Source: Shewanella sp. ANA-3 (lineage in GTDB: Bacteria; Pseudomonadota; Gammaproteobacteria; Enterobacterales; Shewanellaceae). Taken from it: a stretch of 64,000 bases of DNA. The notes under the pieces are model-generated. The model made no database searches and was not told the DNA's origin. It was given only the letters and a program-made list of their open reading frames with translations. This document shows, piece after piece, positions 38,156 to 48,818 of this stretch (its first letter is position 1; every line of letters starts with the position of its first letter). Both the position numbers and the translations under genes were made by a program. The stretch is taken from contig NC_008577.1 of NCBI RefSeq assembly GCF_000203935.1, positions 3,162,001 to 3,226,000 on the forward strand, given 5' to 3'.

Positions 38156-39145
38156 ATGAAGAACAGCCACAAAATGAAAAACCTACTGCCGGCATTGATG
38201 ATGTCTGCGGTCATGGCATTTGCCATCGCACCGAGCGCTCACGCCTCCAAGTGGGATGAAAAAATGACGCCTGAGCAAGTCGAAGCGACCTTAGATAAGA
38301 AGTTTGCCGAAGGCAACTACTCACCCAAAGGCGCCGACTCTTGCTTGATGTGCCATAAAAAATCCGAAAAAGTTATGGACCTTTTCAAAGGTGTCCACGG
38401 CGCCATTGACTCCACTAAGAGCCCGATGGCTGGCCTACAATGTGAGGCTTGCCACGGACCTATGGGTCAACACAACAAGGGCGGCAACGAGCCGATGATC
38501 ACTTTTGGTAAGCAATCGACCTTAAGTGCCGACAAGCAAAACAGCGTGTGTATGAGCTGTCACCAAGACGATAAGCGTATGTCTTGGAATGGCGGTCACC
38601 ATGACAACGCCGATGTTGCTTGTGCCTCGTGCCACCAAGTACACGTCGCGAAAGACCCTGTGTTATCTAAAAACACTGAGATGGACGTCTGTACAAGCTG
38701 CCACACTAAGCAAAAAGCGGATATGAACAAACGCTCAAGTCACCCACTCAAATGGGCACAAATGACCTGTAGCGACTGTCACAATCCCCATGGGAGCATG
38801 ACAGATTCTGATCTGAACAAGCCAAGCATTAACGAAACTTGTTATTCCTGTCACGCCGAGAAGCGCGGCCCAAAACTCTGGGAGCATGCACCCGTCACTG
38901 AGAGTTGTGTTACTTGCCACAATCCTCACGGTAGTGTGAATGATGCCATGCTGAAAACCCGTGCACCGCAGTTATGTCAGCAATGTCACGCCAGCGATGG
39001 CCATGCCAGCAATGCCTATTTAGGTAACACTGGTTTAGGTTCAAATGTCGGTGACAATGCCTTTACGGGTGGAAGAAGCTGCTTAAATTGCCATAGTCAG
39101 GTCCATGGTTCTAACCATCCATCTGGCAAGCTATTACAGCGCTAA
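38156..39145 (+). CDS. mtrA: MtrA, periplasmic decahaem c-type cytochrome
   Basis: Cytochrome of 329 aa that fits inside the MtrB barrel and carries electrons from the periplasm to MtrC. The start at 38156 (MKNSHKMKN) follows GGGAAG; an upstream in-frame start at 38129 is not supported. Signal peptide ends at SAHA30. Ten CXXCH sites: CLMCH, CEACH, CMSCH, CASCH, CTSCH, CSDCH, CYSCH, CVTCH, CQQCH, CLNCH. It appears almost the same as MR-1 MtrA from memory, in contrast to the variable surface cytochromes. mtrB follows after 12 bases. Confidence 0.97.
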   Translation: MKNSHKMKNLLPALMMSAVMAFAIAPSAHASKWDEKMTPEQVEATLDKKFAEGNYSPKGADSCLMCHKKSEKVMDLFKGVHGAIDSTKSPMAGLQCEACHGPMGQHNKGGNEPMITFGKQSTLSADKQNSVCMSCHQDDKRMSWNGGHHDNADVACASCHQVHVAKDPVLSKNTEMDVCTSCHTKQKADMNKRSSHPLKWAQMTCSDCHNPHGSMTDSDLNKPSINETCYSCHAEKRGPKLWEHAPVTESCVTCHNPHGSVNDAMLKTRAPQLCQQCHASDGHASNAYLGNTGLGSNVGDNAFTGGRSCLNCHSQVHGSNHPSGKLLQR

Positions 39146-39157
39146 GGAGACGAGAAG

Positions 39158-41245
39158 ATGAAATTCAAACTCAATTTGATCACTCTAGCGTTATTAGCCA
39201 ACACAGGTTTCGCCGTAGCTGCCGATGGTTATGGTCTCGCCAATGCCAATACCGACAAAGTGAAACTCTCAGCGTGGAGCTGTAAAGGCTGCGTGGTTGA
39301 AACCGGTGTATCTGGCACTGTCGGTGTCGGCGTCGGTTACAATGGCGAAGAGGATATTCGCTCTGCCAATGCCTTTGGTTCTAAAAACGAAGTCGCGGGC
39401 AAGTTCGATGCAGACCTTGCCTACCGTGGTGAAAAAGGTTACCGCGCCAGTGTTGAAGCCTATCAATTGGGCATGGATGGCGGACGTTTAGATGTGAATG
39501 CGGGCAAACAAGGCCAGTACAATATCAATCTAAACTACCGTCAAATTGCCACCTACGATAGCAATAGCGCCCTCTCGCCCTATTCTGGTATCGGCGGCAA
39601 TAACCTGACCTTGCCCGATAACTGGGTTACCGCAGGTTCGAGCAGCCAAATGCCACTATTGATGGACAGCCTCAACAGCCTCGAGTTATCACTGAAACGT
39701 GAACGTGCAGGCCTTGGGTTCGAATATCAGGGTGAATCGCTGTGGAGCACCTATGTGAACTACATGCGTGAAGAAAAAACCGGGTTAAAACAAACCTCTG
39801 GTAGCTTCTTCAACCAATCTATGATGTTGGCAGAACCCGTGGATTACACCACTGACACCATAGAAGCGGGCGTGAAACTCAAAGGCGATCGTTGGTTCAC
39901 TGCGCTCAGTTACAATGGTTCAATTTTCAAAAATGAATACAACCAGCTGAACTTTGACAGTGCCTTCAACCCCACTTTTGGTGCGCAAACCTCTGGTGCC
40001 ATTGCACTCGATCCCGATAACCAGTCACACACAGTGTCGCTGATGGGTCAGTATAACGACGGCAGTAACTCACTGTCTGGCCGTATTTTAACCGGACAAA
40101 TGAGCCAAGATCAGTCACTGGTGACCTCGGGCTACGGTTATCAACTGCCAACGGATGCTGTTGACGCCAAAGTCGATCTGCTGGGCATGAACCTCAAAGT
40201 GGTGAGCAAAGTCAGCAACTCGCTTCGCTTGAGTGGTAGTTACGATTATTACGACCGTGACAACAATACCCCAATCGAAGAGTGGACGCAGATCAGCATC
40301 AACAATGTCAGCGGTAAGGTGGCCTATAACACCCCTTACGATAACCGCACACAGCGCTTTAAAGTGGCGGCGGATTATCGCATTACCCACGGCATTAAGC
40401 TCGATGGTGGTTATGACTTCAAGCGCGACGAACGTGAGTATCAAGACCGTGAAAGCACGGATGAGAACACCGTTTGGGCCCGTTTGCGCGTCAATAGCTT
40501 CGACATGTGGGACATGTGGGTAAAAGGCAGTTACGGCAACCGTGACGGCTCACAATACCAAGCGTCTGAATGGACCTCTTCTGAAACCAACAGCCTGTTA
40601 CGTAAGTACAATCTGGCTGACCGTGACAGAACCCAAATCGAAGCGCGCATCACCCATACGCCACTCGAAAGCCTGACCATAGACTTCGGTGCCCGTTATG
40701 CGCTGGATGATTATACCGATACAGTGATTGGCTTGACTGAGTCAAAAGACACCAGTTATGACGCCAATATCAGCTATATGATCACCGCTGACTTACTGGC
40801 AACAGCCTTCTACAACCATCAAACCATTGAGTCAGAACAAGCGGGTAGCAGCAATTACAGCACCCCAACTTGGACTGGCTTTATTGAAGACAAAGTGGAT
40901 GTGGTTGGCGCAGGTATTAGCTACAACAATCTGCTGGAGAACAAGTTACGCCTAGGTCTGGATTACACTTACTCAGACTCCGACAGTAACACTCAAGTCA
41001 GACAAGGTATCACCGGCGACTATGGCGACTATTTTGCCAAAGTCCATAACATTAACTTTTATGCTCAATATCAAGCGACTGAGAAACTCGCGCTACGCTT
41101 CGATTACAAAATTGAGAACTATAAGGACAATGACGCCGCCAACGATATCGCCGTTGATGGTATTTGGAACGTCGTAGGCTTTGGCAGCAACAGCCATGAC
41201 TACACCGCACAAATGCTAATGCTGAGCATGAGTTACAAGCTCTAA
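39158..41245 (+). CDS. mtrB: MtrB, outer-membrane beta-barrel of the MtrCAB conduit
   Basis: Barrel of 695 aa that sheathes MtrA and insulates the haem wire across the outer membrane. The signal peptide ends near residue 22 (AVAA). Mature N-terminus has Cys42 and Cys45 (WSCKGC), a pair characteristic of Shewanella MtrB; MtrE has the same feature. No CXXCH is present. The rest is alternating amphipathic strands ending SMSYKL. It follows mtrA by 12 bases and is followed by a strong terminator, closing the mtrCAB operon. Confidence 0.97.
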   Translation: MKFKLNLITLALLANTGFAVAADGYGLANANTDKVKLSAWSCKGCVVETGVSGTVGVGVGYNGEEDIRSANAFGSKNEVAGKFDADLAYRGEKGYRASVEAYQLGMDGGRLDVNAGKQGQYNINLNYRQIATYDSNSALSPYSGIGGNNLTLPDNWVTAGSSSQMPLLMDSLNSLELSLKRERAGLGFEYQGESLWSTYVNYMREEKTGLKQTSGSFFNQSMMLAEPVDYTTDTIEAGVKLKGDRWFTALSYNGSIFKNEYNQLNFDSAFNPTFGAQTSGAIALDPDNQSHTVSLMGQYNDGSNSLSGRILTGQMSQDQSLVTSGYGYQLPTDAVDAKVDLLGMNLKVVSKVSNSLRLSGSYDYYDRDNNTPIEEWTQISINNVSGKVAYNTPYDNRTQRFKVAADYRITHGIKLDGGYDFKRDEREYQDRESTDENTVWARLRVNSFDMWDMWVKGSYGNRDGSQYQASEWTSSETNSLLRKYNLADRDRTQIEARITHTPLESLTIDFGARYALDDYTDTVIGLTESKDTSYDANISYMITADLLATAFYNHQTIESEQAGSSNYSTPTWTGFIEDKVDVVGAGISYNNLLENKLRLGLDYTYSDSDSNTQVRQGITGDYGDYFAKVHNINFYAQYQATEKLALRFDYKIENYKDNDAANDIAVDGIWNVVGFGSNSHDYTAQMLMLSMSYKL

Positions 41246-41263
41246 ACTGCGTTTATTGATAGT

Positions 41264-41291
41264 CAAAAGCCCGCACTGCGGGCTTTTTTAT
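41264..41291 (+). terminator. mtrCAB terminator
   Basis: AAAGCCCGC-ACT-GCGGGCTTT (41266-41286) followed by TTT, 20 bases after the mtrB stop. Confidence 0.93.
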
Positions 41292-41470
41292 TGGTTATGA
41301 AAACAAAAACTCACCGCGCCTTAGATACAAGCTCTGGCGATTCCAGAAGCCAAAATCTTGAATAAGATCAGACTCTGAGGCAAAACTTGCGCCGAGGATG
41401 CGGTATTCCTTGAGTTTACAGGCACTTTAGCGGATGTTAATTCATTGAGTTAACTATCAGTGGATCTTAG

Positions 41471-42085
41471 ATGTCGTCCTTCACTTGCTCTTTTTGGCGT
41501 TTATCGCCTCTGCCCTCCTCGATAGGCTTAAGTTTGTTCGCCACCCCAGCTATGGCATTCGATTCTAGCGGTGGCACGGCGAGCTTATTTATCATCGTCG
41601 GACTGGGTGGATTTACCCTGATCAACGCATTGATGCAGGGCTTGTTCTTTTTTGCGGGTCAGTATCGCAATCCCATTTTTGCTAAACGCCATGTGCTGCT
41701 CGCACTGATAGCACCACTGCTGGCCTTTGCCTTAACCCTTTATGATCACCGTGCCTGGAGCGACTTTACACTCAATCTCGGCATGATCATTGTCGGCGTT
41801 GGGTTGATTTTATTACCGTTGCAATTACGCCAACTGAATCAGCCCAGCAACCGACATGCAAACTGGCTGCTGAGTCTTGGTGCCCTATTCATCTTAGGCA
41901 TCAGTTATCTACTGCCACCCTGCGCCCTGTTTGCCATTATCTTGGGCCATATCGCTTTAGCCTCTCATGCTAAGGCTCCCACTAAAGCCTTGGGCAGCAA
42001 GTTATTGAGTTATGGTGTATTAGCCGCGTCCTATGCGCTCTTTGGCTATTGGATCTACCATCTATTGAGCAAACTTGGTGCTTGA
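41471..42085 (+). CDS. uncharacterised integral membrane protein
   Basis: Protein of 204 aa, not recognised. After a short polar N-terminus there is a hydrophobic segment ending ATPAMA, which could be a signal or first helix. About five further hydrophobic helices follow, and a Cys lies in LPPCALF. The start is uncertain because the ribosome site is weak (GGAT). Its stop TGA overlaps the ATG of the next gene (TGATG), so it is translated with the uracil-DNA-glycosylase-like gene. Confidence 0.7.
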   Translation: MSSFTCSFWRLSPLPSSIGLSLFATPAMAFDSSGGTASLFIIVGLGGFTLINALMQGLFFFAGQYRNPIFAKRHVLLALIAPLLAFALTLYDHRAWSDFTLNLGMIIVGVGLILLPLQLRQLNQPSNRHANWLLSLGALFILGISYLLPPCALFAIILGHIALASHAKAPTKALGSKLLSYGVLAASYALFGYWIYHLLSKLGA

Positions 42086-42798
42086 TGATGACAGACATAT
42101 CGCGCCCAGCTAGCGAGCCAAACTGCTCAGCCGAGCTAAGTGAACTGCTCAAACAAATCCGCGCTTGCCAACTGTGTCAGGCCGAATTGCCCCTGCCAGC
42201 AAAACCCATCTTGCAAGCCAGTAGCCAAGCACGGATCTTAATTGCTGGCCAAGCCCCCGGCGTAAAAACCCACCATAAGGGCATTCCCTTCGACGATGCC
42301 AGTGGCGAGCGGCTGCGCGCTTGGCTTAATGTCAGTCGGGAACAATTTTATGACCCCGCGCTGTTTGCCATAGTGCCGATGGGATTTTGTTTTCCGGGAA
42401 CCATTGAACGCAATGGTAAAAAGCAGGGTGATAAGCCACCACGCCCTGAATGCGCCGCAACTTGGCATGCGAAGTTATTAGCCTTGATGCCACAGATAGA
42501 GTTAGTGCTGGTCCTTGGCCAATATGCGATTGATTACCACCTGCCGCGCGCGCAGGCCATAGGCGCGTTAAACTCCCAAGCGATAGCGGTATCGAACCCA
42601 CAAGCGAACAAGAAGATCACAGTAACCCAAGCCATTGAGCAATGGTCGTTACATTGGCCTAGGCTGATGGTCATGCCCCACCCAAGCCCACGCAACAATC
42701 TTTGGCTAAAACAGCATCCCGAGTTTGAGCACGAACACCTCCCCACTCTTCAAGCAAGGATCGCAGACCTACTGGCGAGCACTCCCGATCCGAAATAA
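42085..42798 (+). CDS. uracil-DNA glycosylase superfamily protein
   Basis: 237 aa from the ATG at 42085, coupled by TGATG to the previous gene; ATG 42088 is an alternative. Near the N-terminus is a CXXC (CQLCQ). Motif I is GQAPGVKTH with PFDDASG, and motif II PHPSPRN lies near the C-terminus, both typical of the UDG fold (family 4/5-like group). Base-excision activity is plausible but not shown, because some members of the superfamily bind DNA differently. It was first framed from an earlier in-frame codon at 42049, which would overlap the upstream gene. Confidence 0.8.
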   Translation: MMTDISRPASEPNCSAELSELLKQIRACQLCQAELPLPAKPILQASSQARILIAGQAPGVKTHHKGIPFDDASGERLRAWLNVSREQFYDPALFAIVPMGFCFPGTIERNGKKQGDKPPRPECAATWHAKLLALMPQIELVLVLGQYAIDYHLPRAQAIGALNSQAIAVSNPQANKKITVTQAIEQWSLHWPRLMVMPHPSPRNNLWLKQHPEFEHEHLPTLQARIADLLASTPDPK

Positions 42799-42818
42799 AA
42801 CCTGCTCAAATCCCAATA

Positions 42819-42840
42819 AAAAGCCCCATTAAGGGGCTTC
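42819..42840 (-). terminator. terminator of the M4 metallopeptidase gene
   Basis: AAGCCCC-ATTAA-GGGGCTT (42821-42839). The T run is on the minus-strand side (TTTTTATT), so it serves the metallopeptidase rather than the UDG-like gene. Confidence 0.7.
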
Positions 42841-42925
42841 GAAATTAGAACTTGGAAACTGGAACTTAGAAACGGTTTTAGGCTTACGGCTTAATTGTCA
42901 TCAAATCGCTGCACTAATAACCAGA

Positions 42926-44470
<1,545 letters not shown>

Positions 44471-44660
44471 TTAAGGGAACAAAATTTGGCTTCAATCTGC
44501 ACCCTTCTCACTTGTTAAAACAAAGTTAACGAGAGTTAGGTTCAATTCTCAGTATAGAAGATTAAAAAACACCTGCCCTTTTCTCTTATTTGCCATTACC
44601 CTAACCAGATTGCCGCTTGCGCCAGCCCCTTTCTCAATCGTTTGAAAACTAAGGTGAGTT

Positions 44661-45893
44661 ATGTACGTTTTGGATCAACACATCGCTAAACAAATTGTGA
44701 GTCGCACCATGAAAATCATTGGGCACAATATCAATGTGATGAATGGTCAGGGCGTGATCTTAGGTTCGGGCGATCCCAAACGTATTGGCTCGACCCACGA
44801 GGGCGCGCTGCTTGCCATCGCCCAAAACCGCAATGTGGAACTGAGTGAAGAAGTGGCCTCTGGCTTATATGGCGTCAAACCCGGCATCAACTTACCCCTG
44901 CATTATCAAGGGCAAATTATTGGGGTGATTGGTATTACTGGCGATCCGGCCGAGTTAACCCACTACGGCGAGCTGCTCAAAATGACCGCCGAGATGATTG
45001 TCGAGCAAGCCAACCAGCAGGATCAGCAGCAGTGGGAAAATCGCCAGCGTGAGGAATTTATTCTGCAGTTGATTAAGGCGCAAACCGATGACGATGAACA
45101 ATTGCATCGCTGGGCCAAGCAACTCGACATCGATATCAGTCTGCCGCGAGTGGCCGCCATTATTGAAGTCAGTGAAAAACAATCCGCGCCTACCCAACAC
45201 ACATCCGCCGCGTTTTCGTCATTAGTCCAGAGCGAGCAAAATGCAGACGAGCGTAACCCCAGAGTCAGCGAAATCCTCAAGCAAGTGCTGCATTTGCTGC
45301 AAAACCCCGATCGCGGCAACTTGATTGCCATGACCTCTATGTCGCAACTGGTGATCTTAAAACCCGCCTTTCTGGATGGTAAACAATGGGATCCCGAGCT
45401 TGAAAACCAGCGTATCGATAAACTGCTGCAGCGCTTACCGGCACAGATGGATTTACATTTTAAAATAGCCCTTGGGCATTTTTTCCCTGAAAAAGGCGGC
45501 ATTGCCCGCTCCTACCAAACCGCGCAGGAAACCTTAAACTTAGGCAAACAGCTTAACCCCGAGGGCACAAAATACCTGTTTGAAGACTACTCCTTGCAAG
45601 TGCTGTTATCGGGACTCAAGCATGATTGGCGTGGTCAGGCGCTGGCCAGCCCCTACCAACAGCTAGCCAAGGCCGATAAAAATGGCCAGCTACGTAAGAC
45701 TTTAGCCGCCTATATCACTCACTTTGGTGATGCCCAGCAATGTGCTAATGCATTGTTTATTCACCGAAATACCCTAAGGTATCGGTTAGATAAAATTCAG
45801 CAACTCACCAAGAGTGATATCCATTCTCTCCACGGATTGTTAAGTCTTTATCTTGGGCAGTTGATAGATACCTCAAATTACCGACTCGAGTAG
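44661..45893 (+). CDS. cdaR: CdaR/SdaR-family sugar-diacid-type transcription regulator
   Basis: 410 aa. An N-terminal sugar-diacid-binding domain (about 1-135) has text typical of CdaR (VLDQHIAKQIV, then GSTHEGALLA). A GGDEF-like middle region follows, and a C-terminal PucR-type helix-turn-helix (ALFIHRNTLRYRLDKIQ). In E. coli CdaR senses glycerate and activates glucarate/galactarate genes. In Shewanella the orthologue is usually called SdaR and is linked to glycerate use, consistent with the permease and glycerate kinase just downstream. AAGGTGA precedes the ATG. Confidence 0.9.
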   Translation: MYVLDQHIAKQIVSRTMKIIGHNINVMNGQGVILGSGDPKRIGSTHEGALLAIAQNRNVELSEEVASGLYGVKPGINLPLHYQGQIIGVIGITGDPAELTHYGELLKMTAEMIVEQANQQDQQQWENRQREEFILQLIKAQTDDDEQLHRWAKQLDIDISLPRVAAIIEVSEKQSAPTQHTSAAFSSLVQSEQNADERNPRVSEILKQVLHLLQNPDRGNLIAMTSMSQLVILKPAFLDGKQWDPELENQRIDKLLQRLPAQMDLHFKIALGHFFPEKGGIARSYQTAQETLNLGKQLNPEGTKYLFEDYSLQVLLSGLKHDWRGQALASPYQQLAKADKNGQLRKTLAAYITHFGDAQQCANALFIHRNTLRYRLDKIQQLTKSDIHSLHGLLSLYLGQLIDTSNYRLE

Positions 45894-46132
45894 AACCCCA
45901 TATCATCGCTAGAGTAAAACTCAACATCAGCAGGCTTTAACTCAATGAATTAATTTAAATTAGCGAGTAATTATCACTCACACAAACTCAGGCTTAATCC
46001 AGCAGTCTAGGCTGAACTCTGCCGTACGCTGATCAGATATTCACACAATGAGTGAAAGATAATTTCGCCTCGTCCTTTCCTATAAATGCACAAGACACCC
46101 ATACGGTTAAATTGCTTAAGGAAGGAAACCCC

Positions 46133-47131
46133 ATGCAGCCATATCATGCCAAACTCAGCTCACTCGCCACCGCTTGCCTAATGGTCGGCTCAGTGTTTGT
46201 CGCCCCACTTGCCAGTGCGGCGGAGCGTACCATTCCCGAATTAGTGGATGCAGTGAACGGCACGCCAGATGCAGCGAGTCGCGAGGCGGGTAAAAAAGTG
46301 AAACTGCGCAATCATACAAAAGGGTTTTGTACCTCGGGCTACTTTGCCCCCAATCCCCAATTACACGATTCACTCAACATTCCCTTTTTTAATCAAAATC
46401 CCATTAAAGTGACCGCCCGTTTTTCCCTCGGCGGCACCAATCCTAAGCTGTCCGATAAGACTCCTGGGCGCTTTATGTCATTGAAAATTGATGGAGAGCG
46501 GGAAAACCTGAACTTTGTCACCACCAATGTGCCAGTCTTCTTTGCCAGTAACCTTGAGGATTTTTATCTGTTCCAAACTAAAACCAAACAAGGCGCCGAA
46601 GGTAAGCAATGGCTTATCGATAATAAGCCCGACGCCAAAGCCTTTTTCGACTATCTAAAACAATTGCCGCCGAGCCCGAGTTTTGCCAATAGCCAGTACT
46701 TTGGGGTGAACAGTTTTCTGTTTACCGATAAGCAAAATAACAGCATTGCGGGTAAATGGATTTTTGAACCCGTAGCGGACACGCAAGCACTCACTCCGCA
46801 AGCATTGGCACAGCTCGATGATGACTTTCTCAAGCCCGAGTTACTCAAGCGAATTCAGTCTCAACCCGCCAAGTGGGATCTGTATATTCAGTTAGCGGAA
46901 CAAGGCGATGAGATTAATAACCCGACAGTGCTCTGGCCCGAAGACCGCCAGCGCATTCTCGTCGGCCAAGTGGTGATTGATGGCAAGCGCGACAGCGATC
47001 CTCAAGTACAACAATGCGATAGAAGCATTTTTAACCCTCTGCTGCTCCCCAAAGGCATAGCAGCGTCGGATGACCCAATTCTCAATGCCCGCACCGCGGC
47101 ATATGTGGAGTCCTTTATCCGTCGTCAATAA
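46133..47131 (+). CDS. periplasmic catalase-related haem peroxidase (SrpA-like)
   Basis: 332 aa, much shorter than true catalases. The start at 46133 follows AAGGAAGGA; an in-frame extension to 46052 is not supported. Signal peptide ends near SAA30. The catalase fold is marked by distal His61 in RNHTKGF, the region FSLGGTNPKLSDKTPGRFMSLK, and the proximal RTAAY (R-X3-Y) close to the C-terminus, where Tyr would ligate haem. It probably decomposes peroxides or acts as a peroxidase in the periplasm. Its position between the regulator and the glycerate genes is unexplained. Confidence 0.85.
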   Translation: MQPYHAKLSSLATACLMVGSVFVAPLASAAERTIPELVDAVNGTPDAASREAGKKVKLRNHTKGFCTSGYFAPNPQLHDSLNIPFFNQNPIKVTARFSLGGTNPKLSDKTPGRFMSLKIDGERENLNFVTTNVPVFFASNLEDFYLFQTKTKQGAEGKQWLIDNKPDAKAFFDYLKQLPPSPSFANSQYFGVNSFLFTDKQNNSIAGKWIFEPVADTQALTPQALAQLDDDFLKPELLKRIQSQPAKWDLYIQLAEQGDEINNPTVLWPEDRQRILVGQVVIDGKRDSDPQVQQCDRSIFNPLLLPKGIAASDDPILNARTAAYVESFIRRQ

Positions 47132-47194
47132 GCACGGCTCGCGGTGCGGTTCGCGTGAGCAAAACAATATTTTTAGCATTACATTCGAATTCAC

Positions 47195-47230
47195 GGCCAT
47201 TATTTTGTGCGCACGCACAAAATAATGGCC
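47195..47230. repeat. 36-bp near-perfect palindrome upstream of the glycerate permease
   Basis: GGCCATTATTTTGTGCG (47195-47211), centre CA, CGCACAAAATAATGGCC (47214-47230): 17-bp arms match exactly. It lies 64 bases after the catalase-like gene and 171 before the permease. No T run follows on either strand, so it is unlikely to be a terminator. It could be an operator for the CdaR-type regulator. Confidence 0.8.
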
Positions 47231-47401
47231 AATTCGGCCCGTAATTCCGTCGATTTACCCAAAGCTATTCAGTTTACAGTGTTCAATAATAGGCTGACCT
47301 TAAAGCAACCTTTATTTGACTTGGGGTTAAATAAAGACTGCGCCCTACAAAAACAGCCAAAACCACTTAAGAACTTCAGCCAAGACTGAACGGGACAACC
47401 T

Positions 47402-48760
47402 ATGAACTTAGTGCTCATCCTCATCGGCGTGATTGCATTTATTGTTATCGCGACCTCAAAATTTAAGCTCCATCCGTTTTTAACCTTAATTCTGGCCGCC
47501 TTTATCGCCGCCTTCGCCTACGGTTTACCGAGTGGCGATATTGCCAAAACCATCACCACTGGCTTTGGTAATATCCTCGGCTATATCGGTCTGGTGATCG
47601 TGTTAGGTACCATTATCGGTATCATCCTCGAAAAGAGCGGCGCCGCCATTACCATGGCGGACGTGGTGATCAAAGTCTTGGGCAAACGCTTCCCCACACT
47701 CACTATGTCCATCATCGGTTATTTAGTGTCGATTCCGGTGTTTTGTGACTCGGGTTTCGTGATTTTAAACTCGCTTAAACAATCCATGGCCAACCGCATG
47801 AAGGTCTCGAGCGTGTCCATGAGCGTAGCGTTAGCCACAGGTCTTTATGCCACTCACACCTTTGTGCCCCCCACACCAGGCCCTATCGCCGCGGCGGGTA
47901 ACTTAGGGCTAGAGTCCAACTTAGGCCTAGTGATTGGTGTCGGTTTATTGGTTGCAGCCGTTGCCGCGCTCGCGGGGATGTTCTGGGCGAACCGTTTTGC
48001 CAGTGTTGAACCCGATGGCGAAGGCGCAGAAGAACTCAAAGCTCAAGCTGCTGATTTTGAAGCCTTAAAACAAAGCTATGGCACTCTCCCTAGCCCATTA
48101 AAAGCATTTGCACCGATTTTTGTGCCTATCCTATTAATTTGCTTAGGCTCTATCGCCAACTTCCCGTCTGCACCACTCGGCAAAGAAGGTCTATTCAGCC
48201 TGTTAGTCTTCCTTGGTCAACCCGTTAACGCCCTGCTTATCGGTCTTTTCCTGTCACTACTGTTACTGAAAAGCGATAACAAGATTGCCGAGTTTAGCGA
48301 GCGCATCAGCCAAGGCCTCGTTGCCGCAGCACCGATTATTTTGATCACTGGTGCCGGTGGTGCCTTTGGCGCCGTGTTAAAAGCCACGCCTATCGGTGAC
48401 TTCCTCGGTAGCTCACTGTCGGCGCTAGGAGTGGGTATCTTTATGCCCTTTATCGTCGCCGCCGCGCTGAAATCGGCTCAAGGTTCATCCACCGTCGCCC
48501 TAGTGGCCACCTCGGCTCTAGTCGCGCCAATGCTGGGCGATATTGGCCTTGGTAGCGATATGGGACGCGTGCTAACCGTGATGGCCATTGGTGCTGGCGC
48601 CATGACAGTCTCCCACGCCAACGACAGCTTCTTCTGGGTGGTGACTCAATTTAGCCGCATGAGCGTTAAACAAGCCTATAAAGCACAAACCATGGCGACC
48701 CTTATCCAAGGCGTCACCGCAATGCTGACCGTGTATGTACTAAGCTTAGTGCTGCTCTAA
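47402..48760 (+). CDS. GntP-family permease, probably for glycerate
   Basis: Inner-membrane carrier of 452 aa of the gluconate:H+ symporter family. It has about 12-14 hydrophobic helices, and the signature PPTPGPIAAA is at about 155-165, with GKSGAA-like and SVPVFCD segments. Substrate is inferred as D-glycerate from the adjacent glycerate kinase and CdaR-type regulator. It is followed by glxK after 58 bases with a hairpin between. Confidence 0.88.
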   Translation: MNLVLILIGVIAFIVIATSKFKLHPFLTLILAAFIAAFAYGLPSGDIAKTITTGFGNILGYIGLVIVLGTIIGIILEKSGAAITMADVVIKVLGKRFPTLTMSIIGYLVSIPVFCDSGFVILNSLKQSMANRMKVSSVSMSVALATGLYATHTFVPPTPGPIAAAGNLGLESNLGLVIGVGLLVAAVAALAGMFWANRFASVEPDGEGAEELKAQAADFEALKQSYGTLPSPLKAFAPIFVPILLICLGSIANFPSAPLGKEGLFSLLVFLGQPVNALLIGLFLSLLLLKSDNKIAEFSERISQGLVAAAPIILITGAGGAFGAVLKATPIGDFLGSSLSALGVGIFMPFIVAAALKSAQGSSTVALVATSALVAPMLGDIGLGSDMGRVLTVMAIGAGAMTVSHANDSFFWVVTQFSRMSVKQAYKAQTMATLIQGVTAMLTVYVLSLVLL

Positions 48761-48778
48761 GCCGCACTTTTCTCATCC

Positions 48779-48800
48779 TTGGGCGCATCCGTGCGCCCAA
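48779..48800 (+). other. intercistronic hairpin before glxK
   Basis: TTGGGCGCA-TCCG-TGCGCCCAA is a perfect 9-bp stem between permease and kinase. On the + strand it is followed by AAAAGC, not Ts. It may protect or process the mRNA rather than terminate it. Confidence 0.7.
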
Positions 48801-48818
48801 AAAGCTGTAGGATTTTGA

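Noticed and set aside
47195..47230. 36-bp palindrome as a terminator of the catalase-like gene
   Set aside because: No U tract on either strand, and it sits 64 bases downstream.
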